Source of the DNA: Flavobacterium inviolabile
GTDB lineage: Bacteria > Bacteroidota > Bacteroidia > Flavobacteriales > Flavobacteriaceae
Length of the DNA stretch: 64,000 bases
Direction of reading: 5' to 3'
Assembly (NCBI RefSeq): GCF_013389455.1
Contig: NZ_CP058278.1
Coordinates: forward strand, 3,596,001 to 3,660,000
The position numbers and the translations under genes were made by a program. The stretch's first letter is position 1. Every line of letters begins with the position of its first letter. Below the pieces are notes generated by a model. It searched no databases. It was not told the DNA's origin and saw only the letters and a program-made list of their open reading frames with translations. Shown here one piece after another: positions 42,998-52,177 of the stretch.

Positions 42998-44269
42998 ATG
43001 AAAAAAATGTCCTTAATCAAGAAGAATCATCGCTGGATTATTCTTCAGAAATTGATTATCACCTCAGCCATAATAGGCTTTTTAAGTGCCTTATTAGGGA
43101 ACACTTTAAAAAAAATAACGGAACATTATGAAGAAATTTTCTTCGCCCTGGCAAAAAACAACTGGATGTTGTACCTGCTGTTTCCGATTCTGAGTTTTTC
43201 AATCATTTATTTTTTAAGGCAAACGTTATTCAAGAAAAAGGAGAACAAGGGTATCAAGGAGATTTATGAAAGTACCGATTCCAAAACCAAAAACCTCCCG
43301 GCCTATAAAGTTTCCTCTCATTTCCTTAACGGATTAATTACCGTTATTTTTGGCGGTTCTACCGGGATTGAGGTTTCTACCGTTGTCGCTTCCGCAGCAA
43401 TCGGTTCGGTGGTACAGCAAAAGGAAAATGTTTTCAAACGTTATAAAACACAGCTCATCTGCGCCGGAATTGCCTCCGGAATCACCGCTTTATTCGGCAG
43501 TCCGATAGCCGGGCTGATTTTTGCCTATGAAGTGATTTCCGGAAAGTTTTCCAGATCTTTTTTACTGACCAACGGAATTGCCGTAGCTGTTGCTTTCACC
43601 TTCACTCATTTTGTAGACAGCCAGCCCATGTTTAACATCGCAGTTTTACCCTGGCACCTGCACGCTTTGCCATACATGATTTTGTTAGGCATAATAGCCG
43701 GCGTGAATGCGGTGTATTTAAACCGCTGCGTTTTACTTTTCAAACAAAAATTTGCGACAATAGACAAACAGCATTTAAGAATTTTAATCGGTGCCGGTTT
43801 CGTCAGCTTGGCATTATTGCTGTTACCACAGTTATACGGAGAAGGATATCATGCTGTAAAGCAACTGATACACTATTCCAGCAATCTGAAATTAACACTA
43901 TCCTTTGCCCTGACCTTAATTATGGTAATCCTGATCAAACCGATTGTCACTTCGCTTACTCTGGTTTCCGGTGGTGACGGCGGTGTGTTTGCGCCAAGTC
44001 TTTTTATCGGCGCCTTTTTAGGATTGCTGACCGCTTCCGTTCTGAATACTTTTTTTAATGCCGGTGTATTGCCTATCAATTTTATGGTAATCGGAATGGC
44101 GGCCATGTTGAGCGCCAGTATCCATGCACCGTTTACCGCCTTATTTTTAGTTTGTGAAGCCATAAACGATTATACGTTGTTTGTACCAATCCTGATTGTG
44201 TGCTTAATTTCAAAATATACAGCCAAACTGATTTACCCATATACTGTTTACAGTTATTCGCGAGTATAA
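42998..44269 (+). CDS. ClC-family chloride channel/antiporter with altered anion motif
   Basis: A 423-residue membrane protein with about ten helices. ClC landmarks are GGSTGIEVSTVVASAAIGS (119-137), LFGSPIAGLIFAYEVI and GGDGGVFAPSLFIGAF near the C-terminus. In the first, the usual GREGP anion/proton motif reads GIEVS (123-127): the gating glutamate E125 is kept while Arg, Gly and Pro are replaced. There is no CBS domain. It would exchange or conduct chloride or another anion; the changed filter leaves ion selectivity open. The next gene (HPP protein) starts 1 nt after the stop, so the two are co-translated. Confidence 0.88.
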   Translation: MKKMSLIKKNHRWIILQKLIITSAIIGFLSALLGNTLKKITEHYEEIFFALAKNNWMLYLLFPILSFSIIYFLRQTLFKKKENKGIKEIYESTDSKTKNLPAYKVSSHFLNGLITVIFGGSTGIEVSTVVASAAIGSVVQQKENVFKRYKTQLICAGIASGITALFGSPIAGLIFAYEVISGKFSRSFLLTNGIAVAVAFTFTHFVDSQPMFNIAVLPWHLHALPYMILLGIIAGVNAVYLNRCVLLFKQKFATIDKQHLRILIGAGFVSLALLLLPQLYGEGYHAVKQLIHYSSNLKLTLSFALTLIMVILIKPIVTSLTLVSGGDGGVFAPSLFIGAFLGLLTASVLNTFFNAGVLPINFMVIGMAAMLSASIHAPFTALFLVCEAINDYTLFVPILIVCLISKYTAKLIYPYTVYSYSRV

Positions 44270-44270
44270 T

Positions 44271-44870
44271 ATGCCTACAAAAAAAATAAAACGGAATTAC
44301 CGCAAAGCCAAATATGTCCTTTACAAAGAGACTTTAGTCGATTTCAAGGAGCACTTTTGGGCATTTACCGGTTCATTCGTCGGATTGGGAATTATCAGCT
44401 ACCTGCAATACGGTTTGTACTCCGTTCAGGATTATGTTTTCCTGATTGGTTCATTCGGTGCCTCCTGTGTACTGGTTTATGGCGTGATTCAAAGTCCGCT
44501 GGCACAACCGCGTAACCTGGTGGGCGGTCATCTTATTTCTGCCATAATTGGCGTGACCATTCAAAAACTGATCCCCGATGTGATCTGGATTGCTGCCCCG
44601 CTGGCCGTTTCCCTGTCCATTGTTTTTATGCAGATTACCAAAACACTTCATCCGCCCGGCGGTGCCACTGCCCTGATTGCAGTTACCGGATCGGCAGATA
44701 TTAAAGCTCTGGGATACTGGTATGTTATTTCTCCGGTGTTAAGCGGTGCCCTGATCCTTTTGGCGGTAGCGCTGTTGTTCAATAATATGACGTCCAACAG
44801 GCAGTATCCGTCGCATCAAAAGTTTACCCATTTTAGAAAAAGGATAAAAGAGCGTTTAAAAAACAACTAG
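44271..44870 (+). CDS. HPP family membrane protein
   Basis: A 199-residue integral membrane protein with four to five helices. The family motif TKTLHPPGGATALIAVTGS is complete, and the segments SFGASCVLVYG and PLAQPRNLVGGHLISA match HPP proteins, some of which have been tied to nitrite transport in plants and cyanobacteria. It lies 1 nt downstream of the ClC gene, suggesting that both handle small anions. The C-terminus is basic. Beyond this pairing, function is not shown. Confidence 0.9.
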   Translation: MPTKKIKRNYRKAKYVLYKETLVDFKEHFWAFTGSFVGLGIISYLQYGLYSVQDYVFLIGSFGASCVLVYGVIQSPLAQPRNLVGGHLISAIIGVTIQKLIPDVIWIAAPLAVSLSIVFMQITKTLHPPGGATALIAVTGSADIKALGYWYVISPVLSGALILLAVALLFNNMTSNRQYPSHQKFTHFRKRIKERLKNN

Positions 44871-45097
44871 CAATATGCCGCACGTTTTAGCCACTTTAAA
44901 AAAGGTTCTTTTTGAGGATATCCGGAAGCCAGCCTGCCGGAAATGATTTACCTGCGCTAAATAGTATCGCTCCATAATTCTGAAAAAACGAGAATAAATA
45001 ACAAAAAGATATCAATATTTTAATTACTGCTAAAATATTATAATTATTACATTAAATTTCTTAGTATTGCAAATACAAATATTAACTACCTAAAATT

Positions 45098-45499
45098 ATG
45101 AAATACTTTAAATCTTTATTAGTTATCGTTGCTTTATTCGCGATAAATTCAATTTCAGCACAATCAATTTCTGATAAATGGCCTCAAATGAGAGATTACC
45201 AGGATTTATTGACTAAAACTTACCGTGATGCTTTAAAAGGTGACCTGAAGCCTATTAAAGGAAATGCTGAAACACTGGTTCAGTTTTCAGAAGCACTTAA
45301 CGAATACAAATTCCCGGATCATATTGCCAGAACAGAAGAATTAGCTAATAAAATCATTGCTTTAAAAAATGATACCAAAGCGCTTAATGATATCATCAAC
45401 AGCAAAGGTACAAACGATGCGATCATGAAAGCTTTCAATAAACTGAATGCGACGAACAAAGCGTTAAACGCTCCAAGTAGCAAACCAGCAAAAAAATAA
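45098..45499 (+). CDS. Small secreted protein of unknown function
   Basis: A 133-residue exported protein. Signal peptide at 1-22 (AINSISAQ); the mature part is wholly helical and lysine-rich (DYQDLLTKTYRDALKGDLKP, ALNEYKFPDHIARTEELANK, NDTKALNDIINSKGTND). No cysteine in the mature part and no domain that I recognise. A weak promoter-like TAGTATTG is at 45062-45069 and a strong terminator follows at once, so it is probably a monocistronic, well-expressed gene. The 227-bp gap before it shows nothing else clear. Confidence 0.75.
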   Translation: MKYFKSLLVIVALFAINSISAQSISDKWPQMRDYQDLLTKTYRDALKGDLKPIKGNAETLVQFSEALNEYKFPDHIARTEELANKIIALKNDTKALNDIINSKGTNDAIMKAFNKLNATNKALNAPSSKPAKK

Positions 45500-45500
45500 T

Positions 45501-45530
45501 AAAAAAAGCCTAGTTAACTAGGCTTTTTTT
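45501..45530 (+). terminator. Intrinsic terminator after the small secreted protein gene
   Basis: A perfect 30-nt palindrome: A7, then GCCTAGTT/AACTAGGC, then T7, directly after the stop codon. It can also work on the minus strand. Confidence 0.9.
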
Positions 45531-45550
45531 ATGCTTCTAAATGACATCCC

Positions 45551-45940
45551 ATGCTTAGCCTCAACAAAGTGCATCACATTGCCCTGATTTGTTCCGATTA
45601 TAAAAGATCCAAACATTTCTACACCGAAATCCTGGGTTTAACCGTCCTGCAGGAAGTTTACAGAGCCGAACGGCAATCGTATAAACTGGATTTAGCCATC
45701 AACGGTAATTACTGCCTGGAACTCTTCTCTTTCCCGGATCCGCCGCTGCGTCCTTCCCGGCCGGAAGCCGCCGGACTGCGCCATCTTGCTTTTGAAGTAA
45801 ATGACATTCACGATACCCACGAATACTTAACACAAAAAGAAATCGATTGTGAAGCGATCAGAGTCGATGAATATACCGGAAAACGCTTTTTCTTTATTGC
45901 CGATCCTGATTTACTGCCGGTTGAGTTTTACGAAAAATAA
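45551..45940 (+). CDS. VOC family protein (YaeR/glyoxalase I-like)
   Basis: A 129-residue metal-site VOC protein. Ligand positions typical of glyoxalase I-like YaeR proteins are present: His in VHHIALI, Glu in CLELFSF, His in LRHLAFEV and Glu in VEFYEK. The segments SDYKRSKHFYTEILGL and FFIADPDLLPVEFYE are family-typical. Probably binds Ni2+ or Zn2+ and acts on a glutathione- or bacillithiol-like adduct or another small molecule. It stands alone, between a terminator and a type IX cargo gene. Confidence 0.88.
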   Translation: MLSLNKVHHIALICSDYKRSKHFYTEILGLTVLQEVYRAERQSYKLDLAINGNYCLELFSFPDPPLRPSRPEAAGLRHLAFEVNDIHDTHEYLTQKEIDCEAIRVDEYTGKRFFFIADPDLLPVEFYEK

Positions 45941-46016
45941 ATAAAAATCCGTTTTTACCAAATTTTACATACAAAAACCTTATAATTGTAAACCAAAATT
46001 CAATAAAAACGCATTA

Positions 46017-47246
46017 ATGAAACTAAAAATACATTTCCCGGCTGTACTGTTATTGCTGTTTTATACGGCTGTTCATGCCCAGAATGAATCCCGAAACATC
46101 CTGTTTGTCGGTAACAGCATTACTTACTTTAACGATATGCCGGTATTGTTTAAAGATATCGCTAACAATAAAGGAAAAAATGTAACCACACAAATGCATG
46201 CCGTTGGCGGTGCCGGATTTGCAGATCATGCTGCCAATGCTGCCGTGTACAATCTTTTCCGGGAAAAAGTATGGCATGCGGTAGTGCTGCAACCGGGTTC
46301 CGGAGAATCGGCCGGTGCCACTGCATCTGTAAACCAGACCATCCAAAGAGGCCGGATGCTGATCGATTCCATAAAAAAATACAGTCCCTGTGCCAAAGTA
46401 CTGTTATACGAAATCCCGTATGGCGTTCCTTCCGCTAACAACTACGCAACCTATTTTACCGTTCAGACCCGCATCAAAGATTCGCTTACCAAAATGGCCG
46501 ATAACCTGCACGTTCCGTTTGTTCCGGCAGGAGAAAGTGCCCGGATGCATTATACCGCCCAGCAGGATCTGCTTTTGCACGGAACGTACAATGATATCCA
46601 CCCGAATCTGAACGGCTCTTATCTTGTTGCAGCAACCATGTTTGCCGCCATTTTCCAGGAACCGGTAACCGGAACCACTGCCTTTGGCAATGTAAACCCT
46701 AATACTGCGGCCAATTTTCACAATATTGCCGATCAGGTTGTGTTACCGAATAAACCGCAATGGCGCATCAATACGTTCGACCTTCACGCTAATTTTGAAT
46801 ACCAGCACAATAACAATACGGTACATTTCACCAATACTGCCGCAAACTTTACAGCACTCGAATGGGATTTCGGAGACGGGACGACCTCTTCCGAAAACAA
46901 TCCAGTGCACCTTTTTACAAGCGGCGGACAGAAAACCGTCACCTTAAAAGCGCTTCGTAACGGTTGTGTGGAAATCATCGAAAAACAAATCGACCTGGGA
47001 ACGTTAACCTCTGCTGCATTTACCACAGCCGGGCTTATGCTCTATCCCAATCCTGCCGGAACGGTACTGAACATTACCAATAATGAACCGGCTTCCGGCA
47101 TTCGTATTGTGAATACTGTCGGACAGGAAATGTACCGCAATGCCCAACAGCAGCACGACTGGAAAATTGACGTTTCCGGATATGCCACCGGAATTTATTT
47201 TATAATTACCGATAATCAGGCTGTGTATAAATTTATTAAGTCGTAA
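46017..47246 (+). CDS. Secreted SGNH-hydrolase-like protein with PKD and type IX sorting domains
   Basis: A 409-residue secreted protein. Signal peptide 1-21 (AVHAQ). Residues about 26-225 form an SGNH/GDSL-like domain with the nucleophile motif FVGNSITYF near the N-terminus and NDIHPNLNGSYLVA, where Asp and His of the triad would lie. A PKD domain follows (about 255-325, with LEWDFGDGTTSSENNPVH), then a type A type IX sorting domain (LYPNPAGTVLNI to the C-terminus, GIYFIITDNQ). It is likely an extracellular esterase or lipase-like enzyme. Stand-alone gene. Substrate unknown. Confidence 0.87.
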   Translation: MKLKIHFPAVLLLLFYTAVHAQNESRNILFVGNSITYFNDMPVLFKDIANNKGKNVTTQMHAVGGAGFADHAANAAVYNLFREKVWHAVVLQPGSGESAGATASVNQTIQRGRMLIDSIKKYSPCAKVLLYEIPYGVPSANNYATYFTVQTRIKDSLTKMADNLHVPFVPAGESARMHYTAQQDLLLHGTYNDIHPNLNGSYLVAATMFAAIFQEPVTGTTAFGNVNPNTAANFHNIADQVVLPNKPQWRINTFDLHANFEYQHNNNTVHFTNTAANFTALEWDFGDGTTSSENNPVHLFTSGGQKTVTLKALRNGCVEIIEKQIDLGTLTSAAFTTAGLMLYPNPAGTVLNITNNEPASGIRIVNTVGQEMYRNAQQQHDWKIDVSGYATGIYFIITDNQAVYKFIKS

Positions 47247-47345
47247 ACCCTTTCTTTTCCGTTTGTACCGGCTCATCCCTTTTAGCCAATAAAACACTGT
47301 AAACAAGAAACTTATAAAACTTAACTAAAAAATTATCAACACTAA

Positions 47346-47375
47346 TTGGATTAAAAAGGATTAAACGTAACTTTG
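47346..47375 (+). promoter_or_regulatory. Promoter of the pRiA4b-like gene
   Basis: TTG (47346-47348), exactly 19 nt, then TAACTTTG (47368-47375): a strong match to the Bacteroidota consensus. The ATG is 24 nt downstream. One of the clearest promoters in the window. Confidence 0.75.
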
Positions 47376-47399
47376 GCTTTTTAAAAAACAAAAAAGGTT

Positions 47400-47945
47400 A
47401 TGGTTTATAAATTCAGAGTAATACTCGATGCTGAGGAAGATATATTCAGAGATATTGCGATCCTTGAAGATAATTCTTTAGAGGATTTACACAACGCTAT
47501 TGTTAATGCCTTTGGCTTTGACGGAATGGAAATTGCTTCTTTTTACACTTGTGATGACGAATGGACACAGGAAGATGAAATTCCATTATTTGATACCGGA
47601 GATGTTCCCGGTGAACAAAAAACCATGGCTGATTACCCGCTTTCTTCTATTTTAGATGAAAACAGTACTAAAATCATTTACGTTTACGATTTCCTTAATA
47701 TGTGGACATTCTTTGTGGAACTGGCTGCTGTTGAAGACGAAGAAAACGGTGTGACGTATCCTGATTTATTATTCGCTCACGGAGAACTTCCAACAGATGC
47801 TCCTACAAAAGATTTTAATTCGCCAATTGTATCCAACGATGATATGTATGGAGAATTTGAAGATGATTTTGACGACGAAGATTTCGACATGTTCGACGGA
47901 GACGACAGTTTCAACGATATGGGGTTTGAAGAAAACTGGAACTAA
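47400..47945 (+). CDS. pRiA4b ORF-3-like protein with acidic tail
   Basis: A 181-residue protein of the pRiA4b/IS1096-TnpR-like fold: VYKFRVILDAEEDIFRDIAI, LEDLHNAIVNAFGFDG, ASFYTCDDEW and YVYDFLNMWTFFVELAAVED match the family (read in parts). From about residue 150 it becomes extremely acidic, with about half Asp or Glu, ending in EENWN. Homologues occur on chromosomes and mobile elements; nothing here suggests a mobile element. The function is unknown; the acidic tail could mimic DNA or chaperone a basic partner. It precedes the nucleoid-associated protein gene by 217 nt. Confidence 0.85.
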   Translation: MVYKFRVILDAEEDIFRDIAILEDNSLEDLHNAIVNAFGFDGMEIASFYTCDDEWTQEDEIPLFDTGDVPGEQKTMADYPLSSILDENSTKIIYVYDFLNMWTFFVELAAVEDEENGVTYPDLLFAHGELPTDAPTKDFNSPIVSNDDMYGEFEDDFDDEDFDMFDGDDSFNDMGFEENWN

Positions 47946-48162
47946 TTTCACTGCGGCCTGTAAGCTTGTTTCCAAACGATAACCGGTCGCTTTCCGAAAT
48001 TCGAATGCCGTTATGGCGGCATATATTATTATAACAAATCTCAATTCAGCAAAATACACAGCAAAGACGGCGGCATATTTTTTTCATGCCTCAATAAGTA
48101 CGGAAATAACAACCGTTATTTTCTGACCTGATCCCGTTTGCCCTGTACCAAATTTAACAACA

Positions 48163-49221
48163 ATGATAAACTTATTCAACACCCACATCGACAATCTTTC
48201 TATTCACAGAGTAGGAAATAAAAGCCGTAACGAAGCCATCTTTTTATCCGAAACACCTTATGGTATTGATGACGAGATCATGCCTTTACTAAAGGAATAT
48301 TTCTTTAAACCATTCCGGGAAAAAGAAGAAAATTATTTTCAGTTTGCCCATGATGTTGATTTGGATTATAATGAAATGTTCAATTTTTCCAACGAGATTT
48401 TCACTAATCCGGGAAGCATACACGACGTTTCTAAAAAAATAACAAGACACTTATTTGAACAGTCCAACCACCCGCACATTAAAAACGGAGAGGTATATGT
48501 AACGTATTTAACCAATGTGTCCATCGATAACAATGTGGTGGATGCTATCGGTATTTTCAAAAGTGAGTTAAAAGCCGATTTCCTTCAGTTTGAAGAAAGA
48601 GAATCTACTCTGGAAATGATACTGCAACAAGGTATCAACCTGAACAAACTGGATAAAGGCTGTATCATTTTCAACTACAAAAAAGAAGAAGGATACAAAA
48701 TCCTGACCATAGACAGCAACCGTTATGATGCGCGTTACTGGCTGGAGCATTTCCTTTCTGTAGATGCGTTTCAGGATGAAAACTTCAAGACTAAAAAATA
48801 CCTGAAATTCTGCCAGGATTTTGCAAAAGAAGTAGTACTTCCGGCAGAAGACAAAAAAGAAGAGGTAATGTTCATGAACCGTTCGGTAAACTACTTCGCT
48901 AAAAATGACGAGTTTGAAGAAACCAACTTTTTAAATGAAGTAATTGACAATCCCGATTTGATTTCGGAGTTCAAAAACTACAAAGTAGACAAAGGGGAAA
49001 AATACAGTATTGAAGACCTGACCAATTTCCCGATTGCGAATGCAGCGGTTTCCGATGCCCGTAAAAAAATGAAAAACACTATCCAGCTGGATACCAACAT
49101 TCAAATCAAACTGGATTTCATTAATCCGGAAAGTGCTGAAAAATTTGTAGAAAAAGGCTGGGACGAAGAAAAACAGATGTATTACTACCTTGTTTACTTC
49201 AATAAAGAACAAAAAAGCTAA
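48163..49221 (+). CDS. Nucleoid-associated protein (NdpA/YejK family)
   Basis: A 352-residue cytoplasmic protein of the 37-kDa nucleoid-associated family. Recognised from the start HIDNLSIHRVGNKS, GSIHDVSKKITRHLFEQSNHP, the KGCIIFNYKKEEGYKIL strand and NRSVNYFAK, and the C-terminal IQIKLDFINPE. These proteins co-purify with nucleoids in E. coli, but their function is not settled. Length is near the family's (335). A hairpin terminator follows. The 217-bp gap upstream contains no promoter of which I am sure. Confidence 0.87.
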   Translation: MINLFNTHIDNLSIHRVGNKSRNEAIFLSETPYGIDDEIMPLLKEYFFKPFREKEENYFQFAHDVDLDYNEMFNFSNEIFTNPGSIHDVSKKITRHLFEQSNHPHIKNGEVYVTYLTNVSIDNNVVDAIGIFKSELKADFLQFEERESTLEMILQQGINLNKLDKGCIIFNYKKEEGYKILTIDSNRYDARYWLEHFLSVDAFQDENFKTKKYLKFCQDFAKEVVLPAEDKKEEVMFMNRSVNYFAKNDEFEETNFLNEVIDNPDLISEFKNYKVDKGEKYSIEDLTNFPIANAAVSDARKKMKNTIQLDTNIQIKLDFINPESAEKFVEKGWDEEKQMYYYLVYFNKEQKS

Positions 49222-49225
49222 AAAT

Positions 49226-49252
49226 AAAGAGGTCGGATTCGGCCTCTTTTTT
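49226..49252 (+). terminator. Intrinsic terminator after the nucleoid-associated protein gene
   Basis: AAAGAGG (49226-49232) pairs with CCTCTTT (49243-49249); the stem continues inwards with one G-U pair to a GATT loop and a T run follows. Confidence 0.85.
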
Positions 49253-49329
49253 ATTTCCCGCATAACAACATTCATTTTTTTTCGTTCCTAAATTTATTTT
49301 TATATCTTTAAATATAGGTTTTTCTGCAA

Positions 49330-51186
49330 ATGTTAAAAAAAACACTCCCTATCCTATTCCTCTTTTTTGTGCTGCTGCCACAAGGTTATGCTCAGGACAC
49401 AAAAACCAAAGTAGACTCTTCCAAGGCTATTTACCAGGATATTGAGAAGTTTTCCAAAAAGAAAAAATTTACCCGTTTTATACACCGGCTGATCTTCCGG
49501 CCAACCCGAAGCGTTACCACGCCCAGAAAAGAAATCAAAGCCGCACCGCCGGCTAAACCGATGTCTTACCTGCCGTTTGAAGGAAAAGTTATCCGTAAGA
49601 TCAGGATTGAAACACTGGATCCTTTCGGCTATTCAGTTACCAATGAGGATGAAACGCCCAATAAATGGATTGAACGTTTTGGTAACAGGATTCACATTAA
49701 AACCAAAAACTGGACGGTTCGCAACCTGTTGCTCTTTAAAAAATATGAAACTGTCGATTCCCTTAAAATGCGGGAATCGGAACGTTTGGTTCGTCGTCAG
49801 CGGTACGTGAGAAGCGTTACGATCAAACCGGTTGCCACCAACAGCCCCGATTCTATTGACGTGGTTGTACGCGTACTCGATTCCTGGAGTTTTATCCCTA
49901 CCGGAGCCTTTACCGGTTCCCAGAGCAATCTGGAAATAACCGAGCGAAACTTTTTAGGCCTCGGACATGAATTTGAGAACAACTTCAAGCAGCGTTTTTC
50001 CGATAATAAAAGTGCTTACAGTGCGAAATATACGATTCCCAATATCCGGAATACCTATATCAATACGGTATTGCGCTATGAATACGGACTGGAGGACGAC
50101 TACATCAAGGGATTTGCCGTAGAACGTAGTTTTTTCTCCCCGTTAACGCGCTGGGCAGGCGGTTACAGCTTCGAACAGAACTTCCACAAGGAAGAGTTCA
50201 AAGACGGTACTTTTGATGAAAACGGTACGGCAAATACCATTTTTCAAAACTTTAAAACCGAATCCCAAAATTTCTGGGGCGGACATGCTTTCCGGATCTT
50301 TAAAGGACGTTCGGAAGACAACCGCATTACCAATCTGGTCACGACCGCCCGTTTTTACAATTCAAAATTTATTGAGAAACCCGATGTAAAATACGATTCC
50401 ATCAACTATTTTGCCAATACCAAATTGTACCTCACCAGTATCGGTATCACAACCCGAAGCTTCGTACAGGAACGCTATCTGTTTAACTATGGTATTATTG
50501 AAGACGTTCCGGTTGGAAGGGTTTATTCGATCACGACCGGTATACATCAGAAAAACGGCCTTAAAAGATTGTATCTGGGATCGCGGGTATCCTTTGGCGA
50601 CTACCATGATTTCGGCTTTTTAGGCACCACTGTGGAATGGGGCGGGTATTTTAACGGTTCACTGACCCAGCAGAGTGTTTTTCGTTTTGAAATCAACTAT
50701 TTCACAAAACTCATCGAATACGGCAGCTGGAAATTCCGGCAGTTCATCAAACCCGAATTTATCATTGGCAGCCACCGTTTGCAAACAGACCGCGATTTGC
50801 TGACGCTTTCCGGAAACAACGGTATTCAGGGATTTGACAGTGTTGATTTTTACGGAAACCGGAAAATCCAGATGACTTTCCAAACCCAGTCCTATATGCC
50901 GGGCAGCTGGTACGGCTTCCGTTTCAGTCCCTTTGCGAACTTCTCATTCGGAATGCTGGGGGATCAGGATCACCTTTTTTCCAACCGTTTGTACTCCAAA
51001 TTCGGACTGGGTGTTTTGATCAGTAACGACTACCTTGTTTTTAACAGCTTTCAGCTGTCGTTTGCCTTTTACCCAAGTATTCCGGGTGCCGGCGACAATA
51101 TTTTCAAAACCAATTCTTTTAAGAATAATGATTTTGGACTGCAGAATTTCCAGATCGGAAATCCTTCAGTAATTCCTTACCAATAA
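49330..51186 (+). CDS. Omp85-superfamily outer-membrane protein with one POTRA-like domain
   Basis: A 618-residue outer-membrane protein. Signal peptide 1-21 (QGYAQ). A basic linker (about 35-70: KKKKFTRFIHRLIFRPTRS) precedes one POTRA-like unit (about 78-185: GKVIRKIRIETLDPFGYS, LLFKKYETVDSLKMRESERL, YVRSVTIKPV, VVVRVLDSWSF). The rest is beta-barrel-like with alternating hydrophobic strands and an Omp85-like NFLGLGHEFENNF after the POTRA part, which resembles TamA/BamA barrels. Only one POTRA is seen, fewer than BamA's five. It may help secrete or insert a protein. A weak promoter-like TATCTTTA is at 49303-49310. No clear operon partner. Confidence 0.7.
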   Translation: MLKKTLPILFLFFVLLPQGYAQDTKTKVDSSKAIYQDIEKFSKKKKFTRFIHRLIFRPTRSVTTPRKEIKAAPPAKPMSYLPFEGKVIRKIRIETLDPFGYSVTNEDETPNKWIERFGNRIHIKTKNWTVRNLLLFKKYETVDSLKMRESERLVRRQRYVRSVTIKPVATNSPDSIDVVVRVLDSWSFIPTGAFTGSQSNLEITERNFLGLGHEFENNFKQRFSDNKSAYSAKYTIPNIRNTYINTVLRYEYGLEDDYIKGFAVERSFFSPLTRWAGGYSFEQNFHKEEFKDGTFDENGTANTIFQNFKTESQNFWGGHAFRIFKGRSEDNRITNLVTTARFYNSKFIEKPDVKYDSINYFANTKLYLTSIGITTRSFVQERYLFNYGIIEDVPVGRVYSITTGIHQKNGLKRLYLGSRVSFGDYHDFGFLGTTVEWGGYFNGSLTQQSVFRFEINYFTKLIEYGSWKFRQFIKPEFIIGSHRLQTDRDLLTLSGNNGIQGFDSVDFYGNRKIQMTFQTQSYMPGSWYGFRFSPFANFSFGMLGDQDHLFSNRLYSKFGLGVLISNDYLVFNSFQLSFAFYPSIPGAGDNIFKTNSFKNNDFGLQNFQIGNPSVIPYQ

Positions 51187-51257
51187 TATCTTACTTTTTT
51201 AAGTAACAAATTGCAAAGTGCCTCGTCTTATCTCTAATCAATCAAAAAAGCACCATT

Positions 51258-52154
51258 TTGGAAACAATACTTACCATTGAAAATTTAGACAAACGCTACG
51301 GCAGTGTACATGCTGTTAAAAACGTTTCTTTCAAAATTAAAAAGGGAAATGTTTACGGCATTTTAGGACCTAACGGCAGCGGAAAATCCACAACCCTGGG
51401 AATCATCCTGAATGTTGTTAACAAAACCTCCGGCAGCTACAAATGGTTTGACGGAAAATTAGATACGCACCACGCATTAAAAAAAGTAGGCGCTATAATC
51501 GAACGTCCGAACTTCTATCCGTACCTGACCGCTGAAGAAAACCTGAAACTGGTTTGCAAGATAAAAGACATTCATTATGACAAGGTAAAAGAAAAGCTGG
51601 AAGTCGTGGGACTACTGGAGCGAAAAGACAGCAAATTCAGAACGTTCTCTCTGGGTATGAAACAGCGGCTTGCCATTGCTTCGGCCTTATTGAACGATCC
51701 GGAAATCCTGATCCTGGACGAACCGACAAACGGATTGGATCCGCAGGGAATCCGCCAGATCAGGGATATTATCAAATTTATTGCCGCTAACGGCACCACT
51801 ATTCTCTTAGCCTCTCACCTTTTGGACGAAGTGGAAAAAGTATGTTCGCATGTAGTAGTCCTTCGCAAAGGGGAAATACTATATACCGGAACGGTTGACG
51901 GAATTATTTCCAATGAAGGCTTTTTCGAATTACAGTCTGAAAACAACAGCACATTAAAACTTGTTTTAGAAAAAATTGATGCCGTTGAAAAAATTGATGA
52001 AGAAGACGGAAAACTTTTTGTTTACCTGAAAGCTCCGCTGGAAGCTTCGGCACTTAACCAGCATTTATTTCAAAACAACATTGTACTGAACCACCTGGTT
52101 AAACGCAAACACAGTCTTGAAGAACAGTTTTTACAACTAACCAGCAACCGTTAA
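51258..52154 (+). CDS. ABC transporter ATP-binding protein
   Basis: A 298-residue ABC ATPase. Walker A GPNGSGKST (37-45), the Q loop region, signature FSLGMKQRLAIA, Walker B ILILDEPTNGLDPQG and the switch His in ASHLLDE are intact; a C-terminal extension of about 70 residues follows. The start is a TTG (51258); no in-frame ATG lies near, and METILTIENLDKRYG-type N-termini are usual. It pairs with the permease gene 23 nt downstream in an ABC-2-type exporter. The pattern resembles bacitracin/lantibiotic-type or general ABC-2 efflux; the substrate is unknown. Confidence 0.92.
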   Translation: METILTIENLDKRYGSVHAVKNVSFKIKKGNVYGILGPNGSGKSTTLGIILNVVNKTSGSYKWFDGKLDTHHALKKVGAIIERPNFYPYLTAEENLKLVCKIKDIHYDKVKEKLEVVGLLERKDSKFRTFSLGMKQRLAIASALLNDPEILILDEPTNGLDPQGIRQIRDIIKFIAANGTTILLASHLLDEVEKVCSHVVVLRKGEILYTGTVDGIISNEGFFELQSENNSTLKLVLEKIDAVEKIDEEDGKLFVYLKAPLEASALNQHLFQNNIVLNHLVKRKHSLEEQFLQLTSNR

Positions 52155-52177
52155 TCATCAATCAACAAATCAACATT

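Noticed and set aside
51190..51206. Inverted repeat TTACTT-TTTT-AAGTAA after the Omp85-like gene
   Set aside because: Short A/T-only stem without a T tail; too weak to call a terminator or operator.
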